A stretch of DNA of 64,000 bases from CAVUFH01 sp963740835 (GCA_963740835.1 CAVUFH010000003.1:1550001-1614000); one strand, 5' to 3'. Numbered from the stretch's first letter, positions 17,835-27,468 are shown. Notes: generated from the letters alone by a model not told the origin. Made by a program: numbers and translations.

Positions 17835-19396
17835 CGAGCGTGCCCTCGACCATCCCCGCGCGGTTGCGCAGAAACCACGAGGAACACGGCTCCAAGCGCG
17901 TGCTCGTCACCGCCGACCGTGCCATCACCCACGCAGCAATGGACGACGAGAGCCGGGTGCTGGCGGCGCGGTTCGCGGCCGCCGGGATCGGCAAGGGCGC
18001 GCGCGTCGGGCTCGTGCTGCCGAACGGCATCGACTGGGCGGTGATAGCGGCCGCGGTGTGGCGCATCGGCGGCGTCCTCGTTCCCCTGAGCACGCTGCTG
18101 CGACCGCCCGAGCTCGAGGCGCAACTCCATGTCGCCGGCGTCACCCATCTCGTGCTCGCGCGGTCGTTCCGCGATCGCGCCCATCTCGAGGACCTCGACG
18201 CGATCGCGCCGGGCGTCGTCGCGATCACCGGAGCGGGGCGGCGGCACGCGCGGCTTCCGTTCCTCCGCGCGGTCTGGTGCGCCGACGACCTGCCGACTGA
18301 CGCGGTCGACGGCGCGCTCGTTGACGCGCTCGAAGGAACCGTGCTCCCGGCGGACGATTTCGTCGTGCTGTTCACCTCGGGCAGCCGCGGTGCGCCGAAG
18401 GGTGTGGTGCACACGCACGGCAGCGCACTGCGCGCGGTCGCGTCGAGCTTGGACGCGCGGTGCATCGGCCCCGAGGACCGGCTCTACATCCCGATGCCGT
18501 TCTTCTGGACGGGTGGCCTCGCCGCCGGTTTGTTGAGCGTGATCGTCGCCGGCGCGACCCTGCTCACCGAAGCGATACCCGAGCCCGTGCGCACCCTCGA
18601 GCTCCTCACGCGGGAACGGGCAACGTTGTTCCGCGGCTGGCCGGACCAGGCGGCGCGCCTCGCCGCGCATCCGGAGTTCGCGTCGTCGGACCTGTCGAGC
18701 CTCGGCCCCGGCAGCCTGCCCGCCGTGCTGCCGCCGGGCCGACGGCCCGCGCCCGGTGCGCGCGCGAACTTGTTCGGGATGACAGAGACGTTCGGTCCGT
18801 ACTGCGGCGCGCGGCTCGACCGCGACCTGCCCGAGGGCAAGCACGGCAGTTGCGGGCAGCCGTTCGACGGTGTCGAGGTGCGCGTCGTCGACCCCGAGTC
18901 GGGCGCGCCGTGCGCACCCGGTGCGATCGGGGAGATCCGCGTGCGTGGCGGCAACGTCATGCGGGAGATCTGTGGCCGGACGCGCGACACAACCTTCGAT
19001 GAGGACGGGTGGTACCCGACCGCGGACCTCGGCGCGCTCGATGATGACGGCTACCTCTGGTACCACGGCCGGCTCGACGACATGTTCAAGGTCAAGGGCG
19101 CGAGCGTGTACCCCGCCGAGGTCGAGGCGGCGCTGCGCGCGGTGAAGGGCGTACAGCAGGCGCACGTCACCAATGTTCCGAGCGAAACCGGTAGCGACGC
19201 GGTCGGTGTGCTCGTGGTAACGAATGCGCCATTCGAATACTTGGTCGCCTCGGCTCGCGTTCGTCTGAGCTCGTTCAAGGTCCCCACCTGCTGGTACGTG
19301 ACGGACACGGCGGACGACGTGCCGATCACGGCAACCGCGAAGGTCGACAAGACCGTGCTCCAGGAACTGCTGACACGAAAGGGCATCGCGCCATGA
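17831..19396 (+). CDS. AMP-forming acyl-CoA ligase
   Basis: 521 aa. TTG at 17831 overlaps the previous stop by 4 nt; a GTG at 17840 is an alternative. F-T-S-G-S-R-G-A-P-K-G, N-L-F-G-M-T-E-T-F-G, W-Y-P-T-A-D-L-G, H-G-R-L-D-D-M-F-K-V-K-G, and I-T-A-T-A-K-V-D-K at the C-terminus, where the usual S-G-K has become T-A-K but the Lys is kept. It is closely related to the ligase just upstream, so a tandem duplication is likely. It overlaps the following amidohydrolase gene by ATGA. Confidence 0.9.
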   Translation: MTSVPSTIPARLRRNHEEHGSKRVLVTADRAITHAAMDDESRVLAARFAAAGIGKGARVGLVLPNGIDWAVIAAAVWRIGGVLVPLSTLLRPPELEAQLHVAGVTHLVLARSFRDRAHLEDLDAIAPGVVAITGAGRRHARLPFLRAVWCADDLPTDAVDGALVDALEGTVLPADDFVVLFTSGSRGAPKGVVHTHGSALRAVASSLDARCIGPEDRLYIPMPFFWTGGLAAGLLSVIVAGATLLTEAIPEPVRTLELLTRERATLFRGWPDQAARLAAHPEFASSDLSSLGPGSLPAVLPPGRRPAPGARANLFGMTETFGPYCGARLDRDLPEGKHGSCGQPFDGVEVRVVDPESGAPCAPGAIGEIRVRGGNVMREICGRTRDTTFDEDGWYPTADLGALDDDGYLWYHGRLDDMFKVKGASVYPAEVEAALRAVKGVQQAHVTNVPSETGSDAVGVLVVTNAPFEYLVASARVRLSSFKVPTCWYVTDTADDVPITATAKVDKTVLQELLTRKGIAP

Positions 19397-20214
19397 CCCG
19401 AGCGATCGATGGACTCGTGAATGTCGATATGGGCGACCGCGAGCAGCCGGACTGGATGGTCCGCGTCAAGGAGGACTACTTCAAGGGTGGCGACTCGTTC
19501 TTCAAGAGCCCCGAGCTCTCGGAATTGCTCGACGACATGGACGCGAACGGTGTCGAGCGGGCGATCCTGATGACCGGTGTCGGCACCACCGAGAGCCGCG
19601 CGCTCGGTTTCGTCGAGGCCCGCCCCGACCGGTTCGCACTTGCAGTCGGGGGGTTCAACTTGCTGAAGCCGATGCGAACGGTACGAGCGCTCGAGTCCTT
19701 CGTGCGCGATCACCCCGTCGCCTACGCGATCGTCGGACCGAGCTTCTGGGGCGACGGCATGTACCCGCCCACTGACGCGGTGTACTACCCGCTGTACACG
19801 AAGTGTTGTGAGCTCGACCTCGCGCTGTGCCTGAACACCGGCATCCCCGGGCCACCCCTGCCCGCGGAGCCGCAGCACCCCATGCACCTGGACCGGGTGT
19901 GTTACCGGTTCCCCGAACTGAAGCTGTGCATGATCCACGGTGCCGACCCGTGGTGGGAAACCGCGATCCGCCTGATGCTCAAATACCGCAACCTGCGGCT
20001 GATGACCTCGGCGTGGTCACCGAAGCGTCTGCCTGCGTCGCTGTTGCACTACATGTCGACACGCGGCAAGGACCGCATCCTGTTCGCGTCCGACTATCCC
20101 GTGCTCTCCTTCGAACGCTGCCTCGCGGAGGCGGCGAACCTCGACCTGACCGACGAAGTGCGGGGAGCCTGGCTGCACGACAACGCCGACGCGTTCTTCT
20201 TCGGCGCCAACTGA
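19393..20214 (+). CDS. Amidohydrolase family 2 protein
   Basis: 273 aa TIM-barrel amidohydrolase. ATG overlaps the previous TGA. It is shorter than usual and starts I-D-G-L-V-N-V-D-M, where the standard N-terminal HxH metal motif would be; no His is visible there. The C-terminal I-L-F-A-S-D-Y-P-V-L-S metal/acid motif is kept, as is M-I-H-G-A-D-P-W-W mid-barrel. Loss of the first metal ligands suggests a metal-independent or altered enzyme, as in some decarboxylase-like relatives. The substrate is unknown. Confidence 0.82.
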   Translation: MTRAIDGLVNVDMGDREQPDWMVRVKEDYFKGGDSFFKSPELSELLDDMDANGVERAILMTGVGTTESRALGFVEARPDRFALAVGGFNLLKPMRTVRALESFVRDHPVAYAIVGPSFWGDGMYPPTDAVYYPLYTKCCELDLALCLNTGIPGPPLPAEPQHPMHLDRVCYRFPELKLCMIHGADPWWETAIRLMLKYRNLRLMTSAWSPKRLPASLLHYMSTRGKDRILFASDYPVLSFERCLAEAANLDLTDEVRGAWLHDNADAFFFGAN

Positions 20215-20218
20215 CCAC

Positions 20219-20635
20219 ATGGGCGTGACGGTCGCACTCGAAGCCGGACTCGTCGGGCGCGACGAGCAGACGTTGTGCGCCTTCTATACCGGCGTCATGG
20301 GATTCGCACTCGTCGCTCGACTCGCGTTCGACGTGGGCACGGTGTGCAAGCTCCGGCGGGGGGCGGCCCGGGTGAAGCTCTTCTTCCCGAGCGAGTCGGT
20401 CGACCCGGTCACGAGCGCCGAGCCGTGGTTCCGACCGGGTGGATGGCGCTACGCGGCACTCAACCTCGAGCAGGTCGACGACGTCGACGCGATCGCCACG
20501 GGAGTCGCGGCGGCGGGCGGGCGCGTGCTCATCGCGCCGACCCGCCACCTCGAAACGGGTCGCGTGGCGCTGATCGCCGATCCTGAGGGAAATGCGTGGG
20601 AATTGCTGGTCGAACCGCGCGTCGAAGACGAGTGA
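20219..20635 (+). CDS. VOC-family protein
   Basis: 138 aa. F-Y-T-G-V-M-G-F in the first unit and A-D-P-E-G-N-A-W-E-L-L-V at the end are standard for glyoxalase/lactoylglutathione-lyase-like VOC proteins. It lies 4 nt after the amidohydrolase and 26 nt before the next one, so it is part of the operon. It may be a dioxygenase, epimerase (methylmalonyl-CoA epimerase-like) or isomerase; the sequence does not decide. Confidence 0.8.
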   Translation: MGVTVALEAGLVGRDEQTLCAFYTGVMGFALVARLAFDVGTVCKLRRGAARVKLFFPSESVDPVTSAEPWFRPGGWRYAALNLEQVDDVDAIATGVAAAGGRVLIAPTRHLETGRVALIADPEGNAWELLVEPRVEDE

Positions 20636-20661
20636 ACCCGTCGAGAGACTTGGAGATCGCA

Positions 20662-21916
20662 ATGGCACCGGAGAACGCGACAGGTTCCGACCCCGTCGAA
20701 GTGCCGTGGATCGTGAGCGTCGACGACCACGTCATCGAACCGCCATCACTGTGGGTGTCTCGCCTCCCTGCGCGGTTGAGAGCGGTCGGTCCGCGAGTCG
20801 AGCGCCTGCCCGCGGGTGAGCTGACGTTGTCGGGCGCGCGCTACGTCGAACGGCCGGGTACCGACGGTCCGCTGGTCGACTACTGGGTCTACGAAGACCT
20901 GTACCAGTCGTTGAAGCGCGCGGTGACCGCGGCCGGACGACCGCGTGACGAGATGACGATGACGGCGACGACGTACGAAGACGTCCGGCCCGGCTGCTAC
21001 GAGCCGGAGGCGCGGCTCCGCGACATGGACACGAACTGGACCCAGGCCTCGCTGTCGTTCCCCAACTTCCCGCGGTTCTGCGGCCAGACGTTCCTCGAGG
21101 CCGGCGACCGCGAGCTCGCGTTGTTGTGCGTGCGCGCGTACAACGACTGGATGGTGGAGGAGTGGTGCGGATCGAGTGACGGTCGGCTGGTGCCGCTGTG
21201 CCTCGTGCCATTGTGGGATCCGCTACTCGCGGCGGCCGAGGTCGAGCGCAACGCCGCGCGCGGCGTGCGGGCCGTGTGCTTCTCGGAGATCCCGGCCTAC
21301 CTCGGCCTGCCGAGCATCCACAGCGGCGAGTGGGATCCGTTCTTCGCGGCGTGCGAGGCGACGGGCACTGTGTTGTGCTTGCACATCGGCTCGGGCACGA
21401 AGATGCCGTCGACGTCGGCGGATGCACCACTCGGTGTCGCGGTGACGATCGGCTACGGCAACTGCATGAACTCTCTCGCCGACTGGCTGTTCTCCGGGCA
21501 AGCTCGCGCAGTTCCCGCGTCTGCGCCTGCTGTACGCGGAGAGCCAGATCGGTTGGATCCCGTACCTGCTCGAGCGGGCCGACGATGTGTGGAAGCAGCA
21601 CAAGGCGTGGGTCGCGACTGGTGGCGAGATCGACGAGCCGCCGTCGACGTACTACTACCGCCAGGTGTACGGCTGCTTCTTCCGTGACTTCCACGGAATC
21701 GCGTCGCTCGCATCGTGCGGCGTCGACAACGTGATGTTCGAGGTCGACTATCCGCACTCCGACTCGACGTGGCCCGACAGCCGCGCGGTCGCGGCCGAGG
21801 TCATGGCCGGCCTGGAGCCCGACGTCGTGCACAAGCTCGTGCGGGGCAATGCGATCCGGTGCTTCGGGTTGGAATCGCTCCCCGAGGTGCCGGTGGTCGC
21901 CGCGCCGCCGGTGTGA
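20662..21916 (+). CDS. Amidohydrolase family 2 protein (one frame break)
   Basis: ATG at 20662 with TTGGAGA upstream. V-S-V-D-D-H-V-I-E-P-P-S-L-W is the N-terminal metal motif, L-C-L-H-I-G-S-G-T the middle one, and V-D-N-V-M-F-E-V-D-Y-P-H-S-D the C-terminal acid loop. The frame breaks at ~21496-21499: L-F-S-G is followed by one extra base, after which K-L-A-Q-F-P-R-L-R-L-L-Y-A-E-S restores the family sequence. The restored length is ~417 aa. It is the last gene of the plus-strand catabolic operon and converges with the SGNH hydrolase gene. Confidence 0.83.
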
Positions 21917-21929
21917 CCCGAAGCGCGAG

Positions 21930-23076
21930 TCAGGTGATCGGGCTGAACGGTCCCGAACTGCTGAAGACGAGCGCGTCGAAACGTTCGCCGATTCGCAGGT
22001 AGCCCACAGCGGTCGGGTGCAGGCCGTCGTAGAGGTCGGCCGCGTCGTCGACGCCGAACAGCGCGAGTCCGTCGACGAGGTGCAGTTTCGGGTCACCGGC
22101 CGTTCGGCGGGCCTCGACGACGTCGGCTTCGATCGCGCGCATCCGTTGCAACGTGAGCGCGCCCACCGACAGCTCCGCGCTCCGAGCAGCCGTCGCGAAC
22201 TGTCCGTCGCGACCGGGAAGGGTCGGTCCGGGATGGTCTTCGACGATGGGGCACACGATCGGCGAGACCAATACCAGAGGCGTCGTCGGGTGGCCGTCCC
22301 GGATGGTGTCGAGGAAGCCGTGCAGCGCGGGACCGAACGTGCGCTCGCGCATGGTGTCGCCGTTCGCGATGTTGATCCCGGCCTTGACGCTGATGAGATC
22401 CGCCGCCGCGTCGCGGATCGTCCGGGCGACCATCTGGTCGAGCATGCACTGCCCGCCGAATCCGAGGTTCAGCAGGTCGACGCCGGCCCGTCTCGCCGCG
22501 ATCGCGGGCCAGGTTTCGGTCGGCCGGCGCGCCTCGAGACAGTGGCTGATCGAGCTGCCGTGGTGCACCCATCGGCGCCAGCGCGACCTCGGGGCGCGCG
22601 ACCGTCGCGCCGTCGGAGACGCGCAGCGCGCGCAACTCGACGACGGCATCCTGCGGCAACCACAGCTCGACCGCCGACGTCCCGTTGGCCGGCACGTCGG
22701 TGAAGCGAATCGTGGTCGCCTCCCCGCGCACGAAGTCGAAACGCGCGGTGGCGGAGTCGAGGCGGATCACGTGGCCCGATTCGGAGACCTGGGTGTCGAC
22801 CACCGCGCCGTCGACGACGAGGTCGAACGCGGCCGGCTTCGCCGGCCGGCCGCCGAGCTCGAGGCGCGTGAGCAGGACGTCGACCTCGATCTCGGTTGCG
22901 TCGGTGACGAGCTCCAGCCGCACACCTGCGGGCATCGTGATCACGAAGCCGAGTTGGATGTCCATGATCTGGTGGCGGGTCCAGCCCGGGAGCCGGCGGA
23001 AGATGATCCCGTCGTCCGTCACGTCCGTGTCGAGCGCGCCGGCGACGCGCACGTCGTCGACGCCGATCTTCTTCAC
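21930..23076 (-). CDS. SGNH/GDSL hydrolase with N-terminal beta-domain (one frame break)
   Basis: The first ~165 residues (GTG at 23076) look like the beta-sandwich that precedes some SGNH esterases. The frame breaks at ~22572, where an extra base splits A-L-A-P from W-V-H-H-G-S-S-I-S-H. The catalytic domain then shows block I G-S-S (nucleophile Ser), G-F-G-G (block II), K-A-G-I-N-I-A-N (block III), and D-G-L-H-P-T-A-V-G (catalytic Asp and His). It should be an esterase or acetyl-hydrolase. There is no signal peptide, so it is probably cytoplasmic. It lies 92 bp downstream of the first SARP gene, on the same strand. Confidence 0.82.
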
Positions 23077-23168
23077 CTCGTCACCACCTCCTGCGGCTTC
23101 TCCGCGTTACCGACCGGGTCGGCAGGCGCTTGACCGTAGGCGAGGCGGCCGCGAGCTGGCTCTCGGTG

Positions 23169-23909
23169 TCAAGACCACGCGGAAGCGGTCGACTCGCCGT
23201 CGAGGAAGTCGCTCGGCTGCGCCACGAGGTCGCGCAGTCGTCGAGACGGTTCCACCGAGAGCTCGTCGCGCAGCAGGACGACCAGCCGCTCGAACTGGCG
23301 ATGAGCTTCGTACGGGTTGCCCTCGGCCAGGTGCGCGGCGATGACGAGCTCGTGCGCACTCTCCCGGAGCGGCTCCATCGCGATCGCGCGCAGCCCGACG
23401 TCAATGGCGCGCGCGAACGCCCGACTTGCCATCAGCTGTCGAGCCGTCTCCTCCAGCGCGTGCAGCCGCACCTGGCGCAGGCGTTCCCGCTCGGTGAGCA
23501 ACCACTCGTCGTACCAGTCCGGCAACAGCTCGCCGCGGAGCGTCATGGTGGTGTCGTCGGAGAGGGCGGCGTCCAGGGGCGAGGACTGGAGCTCACGGAC
23601 GCCGTCGCGAGCATCAACCCACACGTCGGGATGCAGGCGAACACGTGTCGTGTTCGTGACGACCAGTGCGGCCGGCTGCTGCCGGATCCGCCACAGTGCC
23701 GAACGCAGGTTCGCGACGGCCCGATCCTCGGTCTTGTCGGGCCACAGTTGATATGCCGCGGATCCACGTTCGACCTCGCGATCCGCGAGCGCGAGAAACG
23801 CGAGGATCCGCTGTGAGCCCTTGGCCAGCGTCAGTGGCACGTCGTGGTACCGCAATTCGAAGCCGTCGAGCAGACGAAGACTGGTGTCGTGTAGATCGAG
23901 ACTCGCCAC
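23169..23909 (-). CDS. SARP/BTAD-type transcriptional activator
   Basis: 246 aa. An N-terminal winged-helix (OmpR/DNRI-like) region spans residues ~10-95 (A-K-G-S-Q-R-I-L-A-F-L-A-L, then L-W-P-D-K-T-E-D-R-A-V-A-N-L-R-S). The bacterial transcriptional activation domain spans ~100-235 (E-R-E-R-L-R-Q-V-R-L-H-A-L-E, A-I-A-M-E-P-L-R-E-S-A-H). It is the size of small stand-alone SARPs, with no NB-ARC or TPR extension. With its paralogue at 24292 it lies beside the eCIS operon and is the obvious candidate regulator (inference). Confidence 0.85.
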   Translation of the reverse strand: MASLDLHDTSLRLLDGFELRYHDVPLTLAKGSQRILAFLALADREVERGSAAYQLWPDKTEDRAVANLRSALWRIRQQPAALVVTNTTRVRLHPDVWVDARDGVRELQSSPLDAALSDDTTMTLRGELLPDWYDEWLLTERERLRQVRLHALEETARQLMASRAFARAIDVGLRAIAMEPLRESAHELVIAAHLAEGNPYEAHRQFERLVVLLRDELSVEPSRRLRDLVAQPSDFLDGESTASAWS

Positions 23910-24009
23910 GCGCGCCCTCCCCGGGGATCACCGGTCGCGTCAGCGTCGCACGTGGGGTGTCGACGCCGCGTCACGGGCGCGTCGCGTTCCCGTCGCGCCG
24001 CGAGGTCAG

Positions 24010-24279
24010 TCAATCGGTGGGTGCGTCGTCGCCGGAGTCGGCGCGCGCCAGTCGATGCTCGGCCGCGAGCCCGTCCTCGAGTTGACGGAGCAATGCGCAC
24101 ACGACGTCACAGAGCGCGGTCACGCCCCGCGTCCCCGAGGGATCGACGGGTTGAGGAGCGAGGATGCGGCCGCGCAGGGTCGGATCGTCCGGCTCCATCC
24201 ACACGTGGACGACGAGCGCGGCATCGCGAGTCTGGGGCGCCTCGGGCACGAGTTCATCATCGCAGGGCGGTGTCACCAC
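24010..24279 (-). CDS. Small protein of unknown function between SARP genes
   Basis: 89 codons, GTG start, 12 nt after the stop of the second SARP, so probably cotranscribed. It contains A-L-V-V-H-V-W-M-E-P-D-D-P-T-L-R-G-R-I, which looks like a real small beta-domain (I recall similar V-x-V-W-x-E-P...R-x-R-I small proteins near eCIS loci, without a name), and an acidic C-terminal tail. No signal peptide or membrane segment. Confidence 0.55.
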   Translation of the reverse strand: MVTPPCDDELVPEAPQTRDAALVVHVWMEPDDPTLRGRILAPQPVDPSGTRGVTALCDVVCALLRQLEDGLAAEHRLARADSGDDAPTD

Positions 24280-24291
24280 CGCGTCACCTGA

Positions 24292-25008
24292 TCAGCGCTG
24301 CAGCGCGTCGCGCACGAGATCGGCGAGCGCCCGGCTCGGCGGGACGGCCAGTTCGGCGTCGAGTTGCTTGGCGAAGCGCCGGAACTGCTCGACACCAGAC
24401 GCGCGGTTTCCTTCGCCGAAGTATCCCGAGATGAGGAGGTATTGCGCCGACTCGCGCAAGGGTTCGGCATCGACCGCGCGGAGCGCGAACTCGATTGCCT
24501 GATCGGGCCGCCCGGCTCTCAGCGCGCGTGCCGCGAGACGTTCGAGCGCGTGGAGGCGGATCTGCCGGAAGCATTCGCGCTCTCCGTGCAACCACCACTC
24601 GTCCCAGTCCGGGAGGAGATCGGCGCAGAACAGGTCCGCGAGCGCCCAGTGCGTACTCGGCACGTCATCGTCGTCCAGACGGCGCGCCGCGTCCGTCGCG
24701 GTCCGAACGTCGACATCCCACGTGCTCGCCAGTTCGAGCGTGTCCGTGCGAACGAGAACATCCGCGCGGAGGCGCTCGTCGAGGCGCAGCACGACGCCCC
24801 GCAGATTCGCCTTCGGATCGCGCTTCGCTTCCGGCCACAACCGGTCCGCGAGGGTCGCACGACTGTTGTCGCCGCCGCGCAGCGCCAACAGCGCCAGGAG
24901 CCGCTGTTCGGACCGAGTCGAGCTGATCTCGGTGCCGTCGACGGAAACGCGGAAACCGCCGATGAGCCGCAGTGCCGGTGAACGGGTCGAACTCCTTGGC
25001 GTGGTCAC
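24292..25008 (-). CDS. SARP/BTAD-type transcriptional activator (paralogue)
   Basis: 238 aa from the GTG at 25008 (T-T-P-R-S-S-T-R-S-P-A-L-R-L-I-G-G-F); a longer frame to 25125 reads low-complexity Arg/Gly and is unlikely. DNA-binding part with S-E-Q-R-L-L-A-L-L-A-L-R-G and L-W-P-E-A-K-R-D-P-K-A-N-L-R-G, and a BTAD with E-R-E-C-F-R-Q-I-R-L-H-A-L-E and R-A-V-D-A-E-P-L-R-E-S-A-Q. It is clearly paralogous to the SARP at 23169, so the pair may act as a heteromer or in series. It is divergent from the eCIS ATPase gene. Confidence 0.85.
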   Translation of the reverse strand: MTTPRSSTRSPALRLIGGFRVSVDGTEISSTRSEQRLLALLALRGGDNSRATLADRLWPEAKRDPKANLRGVVLRLDERLRADVLVRTDTLELASTWDVDVRTATDAARRLDDDDVPSTHWALADLFCADLLPDWDEWWLHGERECFRQIRLHALERLAARALRAGRPDQAIEFALRAVDAEPLRESAQYLLISGYFGEGNRASGVEQFRRFAKQLDAELAVPPSRALADLVRDALQR

Positions 25009-25329
25009 CCGCCGCGCGTCCTCTCCGGCAACCGCACCATCCCGCGCGCGAACGCGACCCAGCCCGGCACCTTCACGCTCCACGCCGCTCACCGGACGCT
25101 GACGGAGCTCGGGAACTCCTCGCATGACGACGGCGACGCCGGCGCCATCCGTGACCGACCGTAAGACCGTTCCTCCGGGCGGTCAACCCTCGTTGAGTGA
25201 AGACTGTGCGTGCGCTGCTCACCTCGCGCGGACCAGTGGTGACGCGGCGGTGACGGTACGAACACGCCCGTGGCCGACCGTCCGTCGGCAGATGGCCGAA
25301 CGTACACATGACCGCAGGCTGCCGGTGCC
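25009..25329. promoter_or_regulatory. Divergent control region SARP / eCIS with 22-bp-spaced direct repeat
   Basis: 321 bp without a convincing gene. TGGCCGACCGT (25271-25281) is repeated as TGGCCGAACGT (25293-25303), 10 of 11 bases identical and exactly 22 bp apart (two helical turns), ending 26 bp before the ATPase GTG. SARP proteins bind direct repeats on one DNA face at 11- or 22-bp spacing, so this is a plausible activator site for the eCIS operon. A weak inverted repeat TCAAC-N4-GTTGA sits at 25183-25196. No clear -35/-10 pair could be fixed. Confidence 0.45.
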
Positions 25330-27462
25330 GTGCTGACCGACGACGAACTCGCGCCGGATCTCGGTTTGATCGTCGCGCTGCGACGGCTCGACGCACTGCT
25401 CGTCGACGCGGTCGACCGTGCCGCCGCAACATACGGTCCCGATGCCGCGACCGATGCGTATCGCGGCTTGGTGATCGGCCCGGACGAGGTGGCCCGGCTT
25501 CTGGACCGAGCGCCGGGCGAACCGTTCCTCGCGGCGGAGGACGCTGACCCTTTCGATGCCGATCCGGGCTGCGAGCTGGCGTGGTTGGGTCGTGCGTTCG
25601 GTCTCACCGCGTTCGACATCGACGTGTTGCTCGTGGCGATCGCGCCCGAGCTCGACCTGCGCTACGAACGGCTCTTCGCGTATCTGCAAGACGACGTGAC
25701 TCGGCGGCGCCCATCGGTCGACGTTGCGCTGAACCTGCTTTGCCACAGCGCGCGCGAGCGCCTCGATGCCCGCTCACGCTTCGCGGCGGACGGCCCGCTG
25801 CTCGCGCACGGGCTCCTCGAGTTGCTCGAGGAGCCGAACCAACCGCGCCAACCGTTGCTCGCTCGCGCCATGAAGCCGGACGAGCAGATCGTGCGCTTCG
25901 TCATTGGGGAGTCGACGCTCGATCCGCGGCTCGCTCCGTGCGCGCGGATCGAACGGACGCCCGTCGACCTCGCTGCGCTTCAGCTCGAGCCGGACACGCG
26001 GCGATCGCTCCCATCGGACATCGCGTCGAGCGGGAGCACAACGCCGCCGCGCCTGTCGTTCCACGGTCCGCGCGACTCCGGGCAGCGCCCGACCGCGGTC
26101 GCGCTCGCATCGGCCGCCGGCTTGCCGCTGCTCGTCGTCAACCTCGAGCGGGCTTCGGAATCCGGCGCGAGCGTCGAAGACATCGTGATCATCGCGTTCC
26201 GCGAGGCACGGTTGCACCGATACGCGATCTTCCTGACGGGGCTCGAACGCGTGTGTGCCGAACCGCGTCCGCCCGCCCACGACCGGGTCGTGAAAGAGAT
26301 CGCGAACAGTGTGGTGCCGACGATCGTCGATACCCGCGAGCTGTGGACGCCGGTTGCGGACGCGCTCGACGGCCCGCTCGGCATGGTCACGGTTCCGTTT
26401 CCCGCGCCGAGCAACGCGACGCGCCGGGCGTGCTGGGAGCAGGCGCTCGCGCCAGTCGGCCTCGACGTCGGCACCGACGTGGTCGACGCGCTCGCCGACC
26501 ACTACCGCCTCAATGCGTCGACGATCGCCGAAGCCGCGCTCGGGGTGCGCAATCGCGCGGTGTGGACCGGCACCGTTGCGACCGCGGCCGAGCTCTTCGC
26601 GGCGGCGCGCTCCCACTCGGGCCGTCAGCTCGGAGCGCTGACGCGCAAGGTCCATCCGACATATTGCTGGGACGACCTCATCCTTCCGTCCGAGGGGCTC
26701 GACCAGCTCCGCGACATCCGCGACCGGGTTGGGCGCCGCCAGCAGGTGCTCGGCGAGTGGGGTTTCGAGCGGGCACTCGCGCTCAACAAGGGCGTGTGCG
26801 CACTCTTCGCGGGCGCGTCGGGGACCGGCAAGACCATGGCCGCCGAGATCATCTCCGGCGAGCTCGGGCTCGATCTCTACACGATCGATCTGGCGACGGT
26901 CGTCAGCAAGTACATCGGCGAAACGGAGAAGAACCTCGCCCGGATCTTCAGCGCCGCGGAGACCGCGAACGCGGTGCTGTTCTTCGACGAAGCGGACGCG
27001 CTGTTCGGCAGGCGGTCCGAAGTACGCGACGCGCACGACCGGTACGCGAACATCGAGATCGCGTACCTGCTCCAGCGGATGGAGCAGTACGACGGCGTCG
27101 CGATCCTGGCAACGAACCTGCGTCAGAACGTCGACAACGCGTTCTTGCGTCGCTTGCACTTCATCGTCGAGTTCCCCATGCCGGATGAGGCGCACCGAGC
27201 GCGCATGTGGCGGGAGTTCCTCCCGCGAGAAGCCCCCCTCGACACCATCGACTTCGAGTTCCTCGCGCGCGAGTTCCGGCTCTCGGGCGGCAACATCCGC
27301 AACATCGTGGTGTCGGCCGCGTATCTCGCGTCGGCGAACGGTGGCCGCATCGGCATGTCGCATCTCATGCGGGCTGCGTGGCGCGAACACCAGAAGATCG
27401 GCCGCGTCTTCGCGCCCAACGATGCCGGCGACTACGCCGCCGCGCTCCCAGAGGCGGAGTGA
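25330..27462 (+). CDS. eCIS AAA+ ATPase (Afp15/Pvc15-like)
   Basis: 710 aa, GTG start. The N-terminal ~440 residues are an extended helical and degenerate ATPase region. The C-terminal AAA+ module has Walker A G-A-S-G-T-G-K-T at about 495-502, Walker B V-L-F-F-D-E-A-D near 548-555, sensor-1 A-I-L-A-T-N-L, and an arginine finger in A-F-L-R-R-L-H-F-I-V-E-F. Every characterised eCIS carries such an ATPase (Afp15/Pvc15), thought to act in particle assembly or cargo loading and not in firing. It is the first gene of the 23-kb operon and divergent from the SARP pair. It is cytoplasmic. Confidence 0.92.
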   Translation: MLTDDELAPDLGLIVALRRLDALLVDAVDRAAATYGPDAATDAYRGLVIGPDEVARLLDRAPGEPFLAAEDADPFDADPGCELAWLGRAFGLTAFDIDVLLVAIAPELDLRYERLFAYLQDDVTRRRPSVDVALNLLCHSARERLDARSRFAADGPLLAHGLLELLEEPNQPRQPLLARAMKPDEQIVRFVIGESTLDPRLAPCARIERTPVDLAALQLEPDTRRSLPSDIASSGSTTPPRLSFHGPRDSGQRPTAVALASAAGLPLLVVNLERASESGASVEDIVIIAFREARLHRYAIFLTGLERVCAEPRPPAHDRVVKEIANSVVPTIVDTRELWTPVADALDGPLGMVTVPFPAPSNATRRACWEQALAPVGLDVGTDVVDALADHYRLNASTIAEAALGVRNRAVWTGTVATAAELFAAARSHSGRQLGALTRKVHPTYCWDDLILPSEGLDQLRDIRDRVGRRQQVLGEWGFERALALNKGVCALFAGASGTGKTMAAEIISGELGLDLYTIDLATVVSKYIGETEKNLARIFSAAETANAVLFFDEADALFGRRSEVRDAHDRYANIEIAYLLQRMEQYDGVAILATNLRQNVDNAFLRRLHFIVEFPMPDEAHRARMWREFLPREAPLDTIDFEFLAREFRLSGGNIRNIVVSAAYLASANGGRIGMSHLMRAAWREHQKIGRVFAPNDAGDYAAALPEAE

Positions 27463-27468
27463 ACGCGC

